Shown here: positions 27,434 through 40,260 of the stretch, piece by piece
Position numbering within the stretch: the first letter of the stretch is position 1
How the letters are laid out: each line of letters opens with the position of its first letter
Origin: Brachyhypopomus gauderio
Taxonomy: Eukaryota > Chordata > Actinopteri > Gymnotiformes > Hypopomidae
DNA: 64,000 nt
Reading direction: 5' to 3'
NCBI RefSeq assembly: GCF_052324685.1
Contig: NC_135218.1
Span: forward strand, 12,314,858-12,378,857
Program-made: the position numbers and the translations under genes
Notes under the pieces: generated by a model
What the model saw: only the letters and a program-made list of their open reading frames with translations
The model's database searches: none
Told to the model about the DNA's origin: nothing

Positions 27434-28805
27434 ATGTCTGATTTTTCAATGTTTAAAAAGATTATGTACACAGCAAGGCCACAGTCTGCAAAAGTGGGTT
27501 TTTCTAGGAAGAGATGGCACCCACCAACCAGAAAGGTCACTTATCGAGTTGGATACACATGGAACAGAGGTGGACGTCTCAAAGAGCTCAGGATCAGGTT
27601 TGAAGTCTACCAAAGCAGTATATGCTATAGAGATGGTGGTTTGCATTATAATATAAGTATGCTGCTCTTGACTGTCTAGGCATCTTGCACGGAAGTTCCT
27701 TCACGTGTGGATCCAGAAGACCTTCGGGCAAATCACTATATCACAGGCCAGGTTCAGTTCTGGCGCTCTCACTGTTGTTTTTGTGTCATTTGAACACATA
27801 CAGTTAGAATTACTGAGTTAATAATGCAAAAGGTTTTAAAGCAACATTTTCCTTCTAGGTCTTTCTATCGTAATGTGCTCTTGAGGAAGACTCTAAGGGC
27901 CTGGAGAGATGAATGGTGGCATGCTAGAAGGGAATGGACCTTAACCATTAGAGCAGACTGTCATTATAAGTGAGCGTTACATAAGAGAATACATTATGCA
28001 AAAATTATGATAGCATTAATGATGTAGACAAGTCGATATGTTTTGCATATTATGAGATAACACTGCTCTCTACTGGTGTGTTTATCATTTATTTGGGGGA
28101 ATTAATTTTTTTTTACTGTGCTCTTTGCACTATTATCTTGATCTTTAGAGTACAGTAATGTTGGAACAGGCTGATGTAATGTGGAGGTTGCTCTGTGGCC
28201 AGATGACTAAAAAATTCTAAATGCATCTAATAACTCTTTTATACACGTTTTGCAGGTATGTCCTGTACAGTAAAGTATATCAAGCCTGGCGTGAATATGT
28301 GTCGGTCCAGGAAGAAGAAAAAAGAAAACTACTGCTTGCATTTAAGTTTGGTGCGGGACATATTCATTCAGATGTTTACCTTGAATATCATTGTTTCCAA
28401 TGGCTGTTAACCATCTCCAAGGTAGTGACTAATTAAGAGTAGCTATTTAATTTACCTTGCGCTCAGACGGTCTGTCTGGGTGAGATTTAACTTGAGCAAA
28501 GTGAACTGCACCACACTGAATTGGCACAATTAAAATATCTTTTATATTTCTTACTGATTATAACATGCTTGAGTTACTCTGGGATCGTTCCTTACATAAC
28601 CCTCTCATTTTGTGCTGTGTTGTAGTAGGGCAGCGTAGGTTGCGTCTCGCGTGGGATGGCTGGGAGCTGTATGTTGAAATGCAACACTTAAAGCGCAGGA
28701 TGCAAGAGGCAGCTGTAAAGCACCAAACACTCACTACTGCTCGGTGAGCTTCATGTCTGCACACATGTCACATTTGTGTCTAGTCTAAGTAACATATAGA
28801 CTTTC

Positions 28806-28904
<99 letters not shown>

Positions 28905-29644
28905 TTATAGGTGGGTTTGGACTGTGTGGCAAGCTGCATTACAGCAGCGCCATAGAGAGTGTCATCAAGGTGCCCTGTCTCTACAGCACTGGGCTGCCTC
29001 CTAAAAAGAGTGTGTCGTTCAACCTGCCTGAAGACCAGAGCTCCAGATACCCCCTTAGCCCAGCCAAGAAACATACAGCAGGAAACACGCAAATTCTGCC
29101 GGGAGACTCCATTGCAGACAGACTGTAAGTTAAATTGTTGGACAGGTTTGTTACCTGTTGTCTTCATTTATTTGTTCTCTCTTTTTAAGTATTGTTTGAA
29201 GACACTGTAGTGCCCCCATACTCAAATAGCGGCCCGCGGGCCAGATGTATTTCTGGCCCGCGAGCTGTTTTGAAAAGTGTTTTTTTTTTTTAGGAATCTT
29301 TTTTTTCAATCGCGCTATCCGCTCTTATTTTGAAATCGTGCACCGCGATCTCAAGACGATGCTACAAACACGTAGCAGACGCCCAAATGCGTTCACTTCA
29401 CACACACACACCCCCCCCCCCCCCCCCCCTCGACAGTTTACGTTCGCTACCCCCCCGTAACCGGCCCCGTCAGTGATTGAAAAAATAAAATGTGGCCCGT
29501 CATCATTTCTATTTGAGTACCCCTGCTGTAGTGCGTCACTGTAGTGGCTCAAGAGGCCAGAGGCAGTTGTGGTCGGAAAAAGCTCCAGAGAAGAAGCAGG
29601 AGAAAGAAGGTGTTCGTGAAGAATGGCAGTGGGAGGGGGAATCT

Positions 29645-29684
<40 letters not shown>

Positions 29685-32600
29685 AGGTCTCGGAAGATAA
29701 AGCACAGAGCTGTTTGGGAGTAGTTGCTACCAGTTGACTATTTCTACAGATACAAGAGAAATCTGAATCATATGGGGGGGGGGGGGGGTAATGGTATTCT
29801 TACATTGTGGTGTTATATCTTTTTCTTCTTCCTTTCTTTCTTAAACCGGATGGACTACAGTGACATTTCCTACACAGTGTACCTATTTGAGCATTTATTG
29901 ATTGACTGTGGGCTTTGAATTGTAGTCAGTTCAGCAGTGATGTGGCAAATGTCACAGGGCTAATGGTTTTCTCAAACCTTCAGGCTACAGGTTCGAGCCT
30001 CCAGGCTTCAGCCTCGCAGGCCTGATGACCTGTTACACTCTCCAGCCAAGCAGCTAACGCAGCACCCCCTGCCCAGCAGGTACAGCTGATCAGACATGCA
30101 CACAGCATGTGTCAATGCTCGATTATTTATAACATGTATTGGACGATTCTTTAAATTCTCCCATGTGGCGTTCTTTTCTGTGTCTTTATGGTTGGTGTTG
30201 CAGTCTCCGGACGGCGAACGCGAGCCAGACTGACTTGTCTGCTCCTATAGCGCGTCTCCCAGCGCCCCCTGACCAGCCGCAGGCTCCAGTCTCACCCCCC
30301 TCCACCCAGCTGTGGGCCCCTGCTCTGGCCACATGCCCTCCAGTCCTGTGTTCTAGGCCTGCCCCGACAGTAGTTCCTGCCACACAGCCCAGTCCTGTAA
30401 GCCAGGATATTCTGCTTCCTCCTTCTTCATTTACTGCATCCAGCAAGGTGAACACACCAGACATACAGCTATAAACAGTGTTTTTCTTGTATTAGATAGT
30501 ATTTCATCAATTTAATTTGCATTAGTATTTTAGGTACAGAGTAAACCATTTTCTGTATATCCATTTGCCTTGCACAGACAAGTTCAAGACATAAGGACTC
30601 CCTACTACTTACCCCCCATGATTTCACTCACCATAACCTGTCTGGCCAAGGTAAACAATGCACACATACTCCTTTGTTAACATGTACCAAATAATGTTGA
30701 ATGTTGGGTAATGTAGTTCTGGGGACAATGAACAATCTTAGAGGTTTATGAACAATTTTAAGAATCATGTATCTTTAAGAATGGCAATTTTTCCAAAGTA
30801 TTTCCCAAAAGCCTTCTAGGTCTCCAAATTTATGAACGAGTTTTAAGTTCTTAAAACTTCTTCTTCTTTTAAGTTCTTTGTTGACTCTGCCTCTGCATCT
30901 ACACTGGAAAAGCTCTGCTAGTTGAAAACCGCTCACACCACCCACATCACCCAAACTAACACAGTAGTATGAATAGTATGTAGTTTTGTAGTTTGAGCAG
31001 GAATTATTGGGTGGGGACTTGTACTCCTTTATAATAGGACTCAAGATGCTGAGAGTGTGTATGAGGATCATTGTGCATCCACTGCACTGACGATTCCAGG
31101 AATGCTTCCAATTATATGAAAACCTATTCTGATTTCATGCAATGCATCTTTAGTATGTGGAAATGTTCTATGTATTGGTGCATGGCACAGCAGTGCTTTA
31201 GTTACAACATTGTTGTAGTTACAACAGCAGCTTTGCTCATGGGCAACGCAGGACAGTCCAATTGATTGGCTATGTCAAGATTATTAGGCTAATTGTAATA
31301 ATTTATTTGCAGAGAATACATTTATTAGATTTTTTTAAATAGCTGTATTAATGTAATTAATTGGAAATGGCATTTTATTAAATTGAAATAATTTTATTAA
31401 ATGTGTACATCAGCATGATATCAACATTGTTTGATGTGAATGAAATGACTTAACCCTGGAATAAAATGAAACAATATATATTTATGTTCAGGTTTGATCT
31501 AAAAGACCTTCATAGTGGGTTGTTGTGACTCCACTAAACCCTGACTCATACATCCAAAGTTAATTTAATTCTAGGAAAATACTGACTACAGTATTCATGC
31601 TAATAGCTTTGCCTTTTCACAATAAATATGAAATTCACAATAATATTTATATTAGCAAATGTGCTCATACCGTGCTTAAAACCAGTGCGGGTTTTTAAAA
31701 AGTGAAATTAGGGGACTCTATCCTATTTGGGGTAGAACTGTACGTGAGCTTTGAGTTAAGAAGCGCTTAGTGAATTATGAATGGGTCCGAATATTCTTAA
31801 GTACGAATGTACTAAGTACGATGTAAGTTACAAGTGTTTCCGGAAACTCTTTGTAAATTTAAAAATGTTCTTAAGTAGGAGGTTACAAAGTACTTAGCAT
31901 TATGAACTTTTTGGGAAGCGCACTCCTGTTTGTTGAAATGTGATAGTATTCTGTAAAGATGTTTTGGTAGATTAAGACTGGATGTTGTGAGTCTTTTAAG
32001 GATCATTTTGGTGTCTAACCAGCAGGTGTGTTTAAGAGTGGTACTCTGGATGAGGAAGGTGATGATCTGCTTACGCAGTCAGCCTGCGAGCCAACTGAAG
32101 CTCTGACTGAAGAACTACTAGAAATCCAACTGCACCTGCAGAGATACCAGCAAGAGAGAAACCAGCTGCAGTATGTGCTCTCAGTCCGGCCCAGTACAAC
32201 TGGACAGTTCACCATGCTGCTACTGTGATTTATGCACAGCAGATGTCTTGGTAAAGGTTGTCTGTCCATCTCTGCATAGAGCGTGGCGTAAGCTCCAGAA
32301 GGTAATGACAAACTGGCTACAAACCACAGGCAGTGATGGTGAAACTGAGGAAAGAGGGACCATCATACAAGAACTATCCGAGGTATTTGTCTTATGTATT
32401 CACCAACGTCTCGCAGGCTCCTGTATGCATGTATAAACACACACACACACGGACACGTACTTGACTCAAGTGGTTACAATGGAATGACCTGATCTATGTA
32501 GATTTATTTATTTATTTATTTATTGAGTGTTTTCCCACCCATCATAATATAATTAACCCTATTATTTATGCATTATTTATGTAAACACATTGTGTTTCTT

Positions 32601-33111
32601 TTTAAATTTTGAGTAAGAGGAGGAAATGCACTTAAGGTTTTTATGCGAGACAGGGATTTTTTTTAAGGCAATGAAAGATTTTTCTGTAGGTGCTGTACAT
32701 CCACAAGCAACATACTTATAAATGAGTCAGTTCTGGTTTGAGTTTTTGTACATTCTTTTGGAAGGGCATTTAAAGCATAAATCTTTCCATGTGAAAACCA
32801 GCTGTTGGGTGTTTTACTGTTGTAGGTGTATGGCCAAGGGCTGGTTGCCCGGTGAACCTCCTCATAATAGTTTTTGTATGTGTATAATACACATGGGGAA
32901 CCGTGGTGAAGTACAACTCGAAGCGCTGACTCGTACTAGTAACTCAAGTCATTCAAGATTGTTTCATCCTTCACCGTTTTTTTTGTAGCTGGAGAGCCGT
33001 ATTTCCGCTCTGTCTGTGAAACTGACTGAACAGAAGCCCACCATGATCTGCCATGCCGCAAGGGTCCAAAGCATAGCGAGCCAGCTGCTGGGATCAAGCG
33101 CTCCAACGTAG
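27434..33111 (+). CDS. sfi1: SFI1 homologue, centrin-binding centrosomal protein, internally shortened
   Basis: Sfi1 forms helical repeats that bind centrin at centrosomes. Exons: 27434-27597, 27680-27751, 27859-27969, 28256-28350, 28629-28743, 28911-29124, 29984-30079, 30204-30447, 30578-30650, 32026-32170, 32280-32382, 32989-33111 (TAG). The N-terminus matches SFI1: GRLKELRIR, then ARKFLHVWIQKTFGQ, WRDEWWHARREWTLTIRADC, and helical repeats with the usual Trp residues. The C-terminus matches too: QPRRPDDLL, the coiled coil LTEELLEIQLHLQRYQQE, and a final exon with ICHAARVQSIASQLL. Only about 517 codons are found against about 1240 in human; most central repeats are missing. In exon 6 the phase inherited from exon 5 reads WVWTVWQAALQQ and meets a stop (TCC TAA near 29001). 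The conserved C-terminal block KKSVSFNLP lies in a different frame of the same exon. Deletion, assembly collapse and a broken allele all remain possible. The true start may lie in an upstream exon. AATAAA at 33355-33360. Confidence 0.82.
28807..28903. repeat. long TG microsatellite ending 7 bases before the sfi1 exon 6 acceptor
   Basis: About 48 uninterrupted TG units, followed directly by ATTATAG and the exon. Cys-Val and Thr-His open frames across it are artefacts of the repeat. Confidence 0.97.
29213..29525. mobile_element. 313-bp hAT-type MITE in a sfi1 intron
   Basis: An exact 8-bp target duplication CTGTAGTG flanks it (29205-29212 and 29526-29533). The ends contain inverted ATACTCAAATAG and CTATTTGAGTAC, each next to a GGCCCG motif. 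The interior includes a poly-C run (about 29409-29429) and no transposase. The intact duplication argues for a fairly recent insertion. Confidence 0.85.
29640..29690. repeat. TG and GA microsatellites in a sfi1 intron
   Basis: A TG run passes into a GA run. A separate poly-G tract lies at about 29774-29788. Confidence 0.85.
30651..32025. other. 1.4-kb sfi1 intron with a decayed foldback MITE
   Basis: The part about 31730-31930 resembles, in diverged and reversed form, the small palindromic element at 56255-56362: shared AAGTACTTnGTAACCTC and a GGnTTTCCCGAAA-like end. The rest is AT-rich, with no exon that I recognise. Confidence 0.45.
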
Positions 33112-33819
33112 ATCATCCTACCCCATCCAGAGCTTAGATCTGACAACCACTACATTTTTATTGTATTACTAATATTATCCTTAACAGTTTCTTGAAACCT
33201 GTGACTTGATCTTCAGATCTGCACTAAATTAAATGTATTCTTGGCATTGTTTGAGATGTATGAAGACTTCTATGCCAAATTCAAGATGAAACTTGCAAAG
33301 ATTGTTTGTCACGTTGCTGTTTCTTTTATGATGACACATTGAAATTTTATTTATAATAAAACAAATCATGGTGTATATTTGTGAATCATTAAGGCATTTA
33401 TTTATTTATTTTTGACGATTTCTAAGGACTCCTCTGCTAGTGAGTACTAACTGAATGCTTGGCAGTGGAACATTGTTAGGATTACGTATGTCTTTCCATA
33501 TGTTTAGGTTCGGACATAATTAGTTTCTTAATGAACATGAAGTTGATGGACACGGGCGCCAAGCCTTCTGCGAAAGTTGGGAAACCTGCCGGCAGTATGA
33601 GATAGCCACCGTTAATTCCTTCCATATGGCCACGGGCCCAAGAATACCATTCACTCTGAAAACACTATTGCTCAATAACTACTTTGAATTGGTAGACTAG
33701 ACTGAAAGCAGCCTGTTCGCAGACTGAATGCGCGCTCTAAGCTGCGGGGTCGCCAAACATCTGCACGAGCGTGTATATGGGAAGCAGCGCGAGCGACTTT
33801 TCCATCGGATAATGTCATC

Positions 33820-36647
33820 ATGAAGGGGGAGTTCGGAATTGTCTTCCTGCTTCTCGCCACTGTCGCTTATGGTAGGTACGAAGTTCTCACTACATATATA
33901 GCCTACTAGATATATTTCTGAACCTATACCCATAAGATGTTCAAAAACCTACTTTCAGCTTTACTTTTCAGTAAAGAGTTTTGCAGAAAACATGAACTCA
34001 GGCTCTACAGTGAAGAGCAGCTCATTTTGCTGTAATTAACCTGACACCAATTTAAAAAAAACATTCTTGCTGCTATTTTGTATAGTTTTAAAACTCACCT
34101 ACAAAGTTGATGAAAGAACAGCTGGCAAATTTCAAATTGTTTTTTAGTTAAATTGTTTAAATCAATCTAAATTAGGAATCTTATGTGTATGTCCTAGATT
34201 TAGATTTAATATATTAAGCCATACAACTGTCTGCAAGATGTAGTAATACATTTCAATGACACATAAAGAATTTTTTTAGCCCATCTATGCTTCAGACCAG
34301 TCTCATACTGCCAGTTGGTATTATGTGTTACACACGTGGTTCTGTTTTCCAGCTAAGAAGATGCGTTGGTGCACAGTATCTGAGCTAGAACAGAGGAAGT
34401 GTGCAGACTTGGCTAAAGCACTGGTGGCTTCCTTACCTCCGGCTGCGGTCACAGCCTTTGCCCGACTGTCCTGTGTACGGGCCTACAGCACAGCCGACTG
34501 TATCAGTAAGATACGGGTGAGTCACTAGTCTTCATGCAAGGCACTTCATACTAGAGAAATATATTGGTATTACCATAAAAAAAATAAAGCTCAGAACAAA
34601 AATAAATCCTATTCCTGGCCTGCACTTGCCGTTTTCATGTCACCTCAGGCCAATAAAGCTGACCTGGTGACTCTGGATGCTGGAGAGGTCTACTCTGCAG
34701 TAAAGCAGTTCGGTCTGACAGCAGTTGCAAAGGAGATCTACAGTGATGGTAGAGAATTATTATTATCATAATTATTATCTAAACCAAAACATTTGTCTCT
34801 CATCAACATGCATAATGCATAAATATGAAAAACTGCAAGCAGTGATCATTTTAGCAGATCCTCTTTATGTTGAATTTTCATCACTGTTGCACATAAGCAA
34901 TGCATGCCATTAAGTTTGATGAAATTGATGCATAGAAATGTATTTCTGAAGACACTGCCAGTTTGTTCAAATGCTTTGCACCGTTTGTCAGGCAGCTGTA
35001 TTCTGGCAGTGGCAGTGGTGAGAAACAGCAGCTCATTAGACATCCGCTCTCTGAAGGGATCGAGGAGTTGTCACAGTGGGGCTCGATGGACTGCTGGCTG
35101 GAGTCTGCCTTTAGGACACCTCCTTTCTCGTAACTACCTGCTTTGGGAAGAGGAACAGCCCCTCAGTCAGGGTAATTAGTTTGCTTGTTATGTAGTAAAC
35201 CTGGAAACAGAGAATCAGCTTAAAATGGAATTTACACCAAATACACATTTAGCCAGTTAAAATTACTTATAATATCCTCGTTATATCATCGTCCTATGTT
35301 CAGTTCAGATGAATGAGTTGTATGTGGTTATGTTTTACCTACATGTGTTAATTACATTTGTATGATATCCTATATTGATTGCCAGTCTCGAGGCTAAGAG
35401 AATGCTCCATCTGTATATGTGTGTTTTGCATCTCTGTGTGAGTATCTGTGCTCCGTCTGTGTGTCTGTGTGTGCTCCATCTGTGTGAATGTGCTGTGTGT
35501 GTGTGTGTCTGTGCGTATGTGCTCTGTCTGTGTGTGCGTGTGTGTGCCAGCCATCAGGGCCTTCTTCAGTGCCAGCTGTGTGCCAGGCGCAGCTGCCATG
35601 GCACTCAGTTTGTGTTCCCAGTGCCAGGGTCAAAGGTCTTACATCCCACAGAAGAACTTCTATTGTGAAACTTCTCACAGTGAACCATTCTATCACAACC
35701 AAGGGGCACTCAGGTTTAAAACCTCTCACATGCACACATGCATACACGCACTAACACACCCTTGATGGTACAAAAAGAAACACATATATACAGACACACA
35801 CACACAAACTGTGTGGTAGCATGGCAAATGCATCTACTTTGTTTGGCGCTTTCTCCTGGTTTCTCTAAGGTGTCTGCAAACAGGAGCAGGAGACGTGGCC
35901 TTTGTGGACCATACGGCTTTTGATGTGTTAGATGGTAATACAATGTTATTGTATATAATAATACATTATAATAATACATTATTTAAAATGTATTTTAAGG
36001 TCCTGCTCATGCTGCCTTGTTCTGGAGTTAACCTTATGGCAGAGACTTTACTGTATGACATGTAATGCTTTTTCATACCCTTTCTGTCCCCCTTTCTGCC
36101 ACGCCCTCTTTTTCCATTGCCCTCTACAGCAAGAGAGAAGGAAGAGTACAAGTTACTGTGCACAGATGGTACACAGGCTCCGCTCAGCCATTTCAGGAAG
36201 TGCAATCTAGGGCGTGGCCCTGGCGGAGGTGTGGTCACGCGAGTCAACCACCGCAAGATTGTCCGCAAATTTCTAATAGCTGCTCAGGTAATTTCTGCGA
36301 GCCACGTGTGTTCTCTTCACCGAGAATGTCTAAGTGTTTCATAATAGTTTACGAATCTGTTTATTAGACAGCGTTTGGCTGGCAGGGACGAGACCGTCAA
36401 CGTTTCCAGCTTTTTAATTCATCACATTATGGAGTGAGTGACCTGCTCTTCAGAGATGTGACTGCCAAACTGTCTGTCCTGCAAGAAGACGTAGACATCA
36501 ATCGGCTTCTCGGTCTGGACTATGTGGCTTTACTCAAAGGCCTCAGACATGAAGGTACCGTCTATCCCAGCCATCTTAATGTGTCTTAATAGCTATAGAT
36601 TTTTGTGTATTAGTATTTTACTTGTATTTTTTAGTTCTCATTCTCTG

Positions 36648-36685
<38 letters not shown>

Positions 36686-39590
36686 GGAGTTCTCTAGAGG
36701 ACAGCGTGGTAAGGTGGTGCTGTATAAGTCATGCTGAACAGAAGAAATGTGAGCAGTGGGCCTTCAACATAAAGTCTGACCCTCTTGTATGTGTCAGAGC
36801 ATCTTCCATGAGCGACTGCATCGAGAAAGTCAAGGTGCAGTATGATGAAACAAGTACTTACTGGCTTCTTATGTACAACAGGCAGAGACACTTTCACATG
36901 AACGCAGCACAGCACTGTCCCCTGATGTCCTCTGTCCTCCAAGGTAAAGTCTGTACCACAAAATAGATGAAGCATAAGCTTCAACTCACAGGGCTTTTTT
37001 GTGTCTTCATGCAGAGGGATGAGGTAGATGCTGTCTCCCTGGATGCTACACACTCCTTCATTGCTGGGAAATGTGGTCTTGTCTCGGTAGTGACTGAATA
37101 TTATGGTAAATACGATGTCTTTATTTATGTCCTTTGTGTTCTGTTTTTTTCACCTGCTCTGTCTAAAGCTTTTCTTTTGTTGTTGTTCTTGTACACTGTT
37201 CTGGCCATAAGGGACGAAGTGTGAATTTACTGATGGAGGAAATGGCCATTTTGAGACTAAAGGTAAAAATCAACCTATTTTCTAATTGAAAGACACATGT
37301 ACCAAAACTGTGGTATAACGAAAGTATATTTACATTTGTTTACATTTATGGCATTTAGCAGACGCTAAATAATGTAGTATACGCATAAATCACATATATA
37401 TCACAAACAATATATTCATTTGATATAAAAAAGGGTTTTCATTTATAAATGAACTATGGACTTGCATACATCATGCTTGAATACATTTGTGTAACTTTCA
37501 AGCCTTCTGCACAGAAGGTTATAATGTGATGACACACATAAAAACCCAGAAAAATAAATAAATGCTTTTTGTCCATGTAGACTTGCCATCAGTGTATAGT
37601 GTGGCAGTGGTACGTCGCTCCAGTAGAAATGTATATTTTGGGAATATGGGTGGTCGACGCTCCTGTCACGGTCATATGTACAGTCCTGCAGGATGGGTAC
37701 TGCCTGTGAAACATACACTGAGCACAGAACACAACAACAGCGCCACTTGTGAGCCAAACAAAGGTACTACAGCTCTCCCTAAAATATTAAGAATATTGCA
37801 AGCATTTGTAGTTAATCTTCACTATTTGTATATGAAAGCACTGCAAGGTAACTAATACTAGATGCTAGAGTGTTTTGAATGCCTGTGCTTGTCCTGTGAT
37901 CTTAGTTTACTCTGAGGTATTTTGGAAGGGCTGCTTGCCAGGAGCTCAGGGCAGCCTGTGTAAGGTGTGTGTAGGTGGCACAGAGGAGGCTGCCACCAAA
38001 CGCTGCTCTGACAACCACAATGAGCGCTACTATGGCAACCTTGGAGCATTGCGGTGAGTGAATGCCACTGTTTGCCAGGTGGCATTTCAGAACCATGTTT
38101 CAGAATGTCATCGTCATTCCAAAAGAGCATATTGCTACATAACAATGCTGCCTCCCTCTTAGGTGTCTGGTTGGAGACCCCAGTGGCAAGAGCTATGGGG
38201 ATGTAGCATTTATGGAACACCACAACCTAGAGAGCAACATTAAATGTAGGCTGCATTACAGTTTTATACACTGACGTGTTGGATGTAGTTTGCTACTGTT
38301 TAATTTCTTTTGCTAATCATGTTTATTGTTTGGAGCAGGTGGGGTAGAGTTGGTGGTAAAACCTTCCACATAATGTATTTACCTGGATACTGTATATTTC
38401 ACAAACCATTGTGTCGATCACTTCATTGAGACTCATAGTGAATGTATGATAATTAATCCAAATTGGGTCTCACATTTTTTTAAAACATATCAATTAAAAT
38501 ACGTGTGGAGAGGTGTGGTCACCATAATAGATTAAGACTGCATTACCTTAAAGTAGCTTTGAAATACATTTTAGAGCTTGTTACCATCATCACACAAGTG
38601 ATGCCATTATTACTCTACCGGAGGGCAGACCTAAACAGCAGTGGCTGGGCAGAGGGCTGGCTTCCCTGGGATTTTGAGCTGCTGTGTGGGGACGGAAGGA
38701 GAGTTCCTGTGGTGGAGTGGAAGAACTGTAATCTGGGAGCGGTCCCACCCAACACCGTCATGACCCGACCTGTACTCACTGCTCGCATCTACGATTTCCT
38801 CATGAAGTCACAGGTCGCCGCATTACTGGGTCAAACGCTTCACAAAATGAGCCTCGTGCACTTTCTAGAATGTGAAGATTATTATTTTTATGTAATGAAC
38901 ATATATTATCATGACATTATAATACTATATCATAATATGTAAAATGACTGTCATTTTGGGTTAGCGAAAATAAAAGTTCTCAGACTTCTCAGGTTGATCA
39001 GTATCTTCACATCTTCATAATACATAATGCTTCCCATGAAAATATAGTAGATCTCAAAGAACACAGTATATCAGTAAATATGACAGACGTGGACATTCAC
39101 AAATGCTGATCGCTGATCGTGTCTTTGTTACCTGTTCCCAGGAGACCATGGCAGCACACCCTGAATCCGAGTTCAAGCTGTTTGAGTCTCAGCAATATGG
39201 AGAAAGTGACCTGCTCTTCAAAGATGCAACTCAGTGTCTGGTCCACACCAGCCATTTGGACTACCGCACTATACTGGGAGAAGAGTTTTATTCACAGGCA
39301 GAAAATATCTTTAACTGCACACATTCAGGTGAGATTGAATTCACATATATTGCTGGATATATTGCTGGATGATTGTCAACACTTCATACCCTGACAACCT
39401 TTGGAGTTCTCTGGCATTTTCTTATTAACTCATATTAATAGTATGATACAATATTAAAAGAATATATTACATAAATGAAGAAAGTTCAAAATGTAGATTT
39501 TTCATAATGGAATTGGTGAAAATTGTCTTCTTTTTGACAGATATCCTGAGGTTTTGCAACCAAGATGTGTGTAGCATATTCTCATTCTGA
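33820..39590 (+). CDS. transferrin-family secreted protein with degenerate iron sites
   Basis: Two-lobed secreted transferrin relative. Exons: 33820-33871, 34353-34516, 34649-34748, 34992-35171, 35551-35713, 35870-35934, 36130-36287, 36368-36554, 36686-36834, 37015-37105, 37212-37262, 37581-37763, 37906-38053, 38163-38245, 38629-38813, 39142-39328, 39541-39590. Phases agree; 731 aa with a signal peptide (MKGEFGIVFLLLATVAYA). Lobe signatures: RWCTVSELEQRKC, GSRSCHSGARWTAGWSLP, AGDVAFVDH; second lobe RWCCISHAEQKKC, IAGKCGLVSV, ERYYGNLGALRCLVGD, LLFKDATQCL. The tail CTHSDILRFC resembles serotransferrins and ovotransferrin, with no GPI-type hydrophobic end as in melanotransferrin. By alignment to human transferrin from memory, the liganding Asp stays in each lobe (TLDAG, SLDAT). 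Both Tyr and the His are replaced in each (N-lobe Ile, Asn, Gly; C-lobe Val, Asn, Asn), and the carbonate-anchoring Arg is Trp or Ser. Iron binding is therefore unlikely. Which named paralogue it is remains open. AATAAA at 39639-39644. Confidence 0.88.
35440..35548. repeat. imperfect TG-rich tract abutting transferrin-like exon 5
   Basis: An imperfect TGTGTG/CTCCATCTG repeat running to two bases before the acceptor CCAG at 35550. Confidence 0.8.
36646..36684. repeat. TG microsatellite abutting transferrin-like exon 9
   Basis: About 19 TG units continue directly into the acceptor TGTAG at 36685. Confidence 0.95.
37325..37375. repeat. short fragment of a common fish interspersed repeat
   Basis: Contains TTTATGGCATTTAGCAGACG, a sequence I recognise as recurring across fish genomes. 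Only this core is visible. Confidence 0.5.
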
Positions 39591-39799
39591 AAATGACACA
39601 ACATTTTCTCCCTTATGTTAAATAATTTCCCAATGCACAATAAATTCCCACTCTCCTGCTTTACTGGTGCAATTTATTGGGTGCTTTAACTACGCAGGAA
39701 TGAATGCTGACTAGTAGAGTTGTTAAAAATGACAAATACATAAATGACATTTTGTAAGTGATCAGTCACAACCCATCAAGAATGAATTCGCCAACGAAT

Positions 39800-39945
39800 T
39801 AGGAAGCTGTGGGACTTCAGTTCCCATGATGCATCTTGTCATTTCTAAAACGGAAGTATTTGTCGATAACCTACACGAAAGGCGTTACATTCGCAATGTA
39901 AGATCTGTAGTCATGAGCCTGTGGAAACAATTCTCAGTATCGGTA
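39800..39945 (+). promoter_or_regulatory. candidate promoter with ZNF143/THAP11-like site and a first exon
   Basis: ACTTCAGTTCCCATGATGCA at 39814-39833 is close to the ZNF143/THAP11 motif (ACTACAnnTCCCAGnATGC) typical of housekeeping promoters. About 80 bases downstream, ATG AGC CTG TGG opens a short frame (MSLWKQFSVS) that ends at a good donor, TATCG|GTAAGT (39942). I find no exon that clearly continues it. It may be the start of a gene whose body was displaced by the transposons that follow, or a 5' exon of the THAP gene 7 kb downstream. Confidence 0.35.
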
Positions 39946-40260
39946 AGTTTTTTTTTTCCCCTGATGTTAAATGCAATGAATTAAAGCTGCTAGATCGGGA
40001 CGATGTATTTTTTCAAACTGTTGGAATTGAGAAATGTCTTAGCTAACTCTATATGTTGACTGTACATAAAACGACTGCACTTGGAATAATGAACATTCTT
40101 GATTGTTATTATGTAATGTAAGAGATGCTACCTATACGGACTTTGTAAATTCTGTCTTCTTAAGCGAATAAAACGAGATTTCTCAGTAGGCCTACTAAAA
40201 ATATTTTGTTACACGATTTGGCGAATCAGCCAGAGCTTTCTGTAAGATATTGAACGACTG

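Noticed and set aside
28751-29167. Cys-Val and Thr-His repeat frames over the TG run
   Set aside because: They translate the microsatellite only. The Trp-rich stretch after 28911 belongs to sfi1 exon 6.
35348-35765. Frames rich in Cys-Val or Thr-His next to transferrin-like exon 5
   Set aside because: They arise from the TG-rich tract; only 35551-35713 is coding in the transferrin frame.
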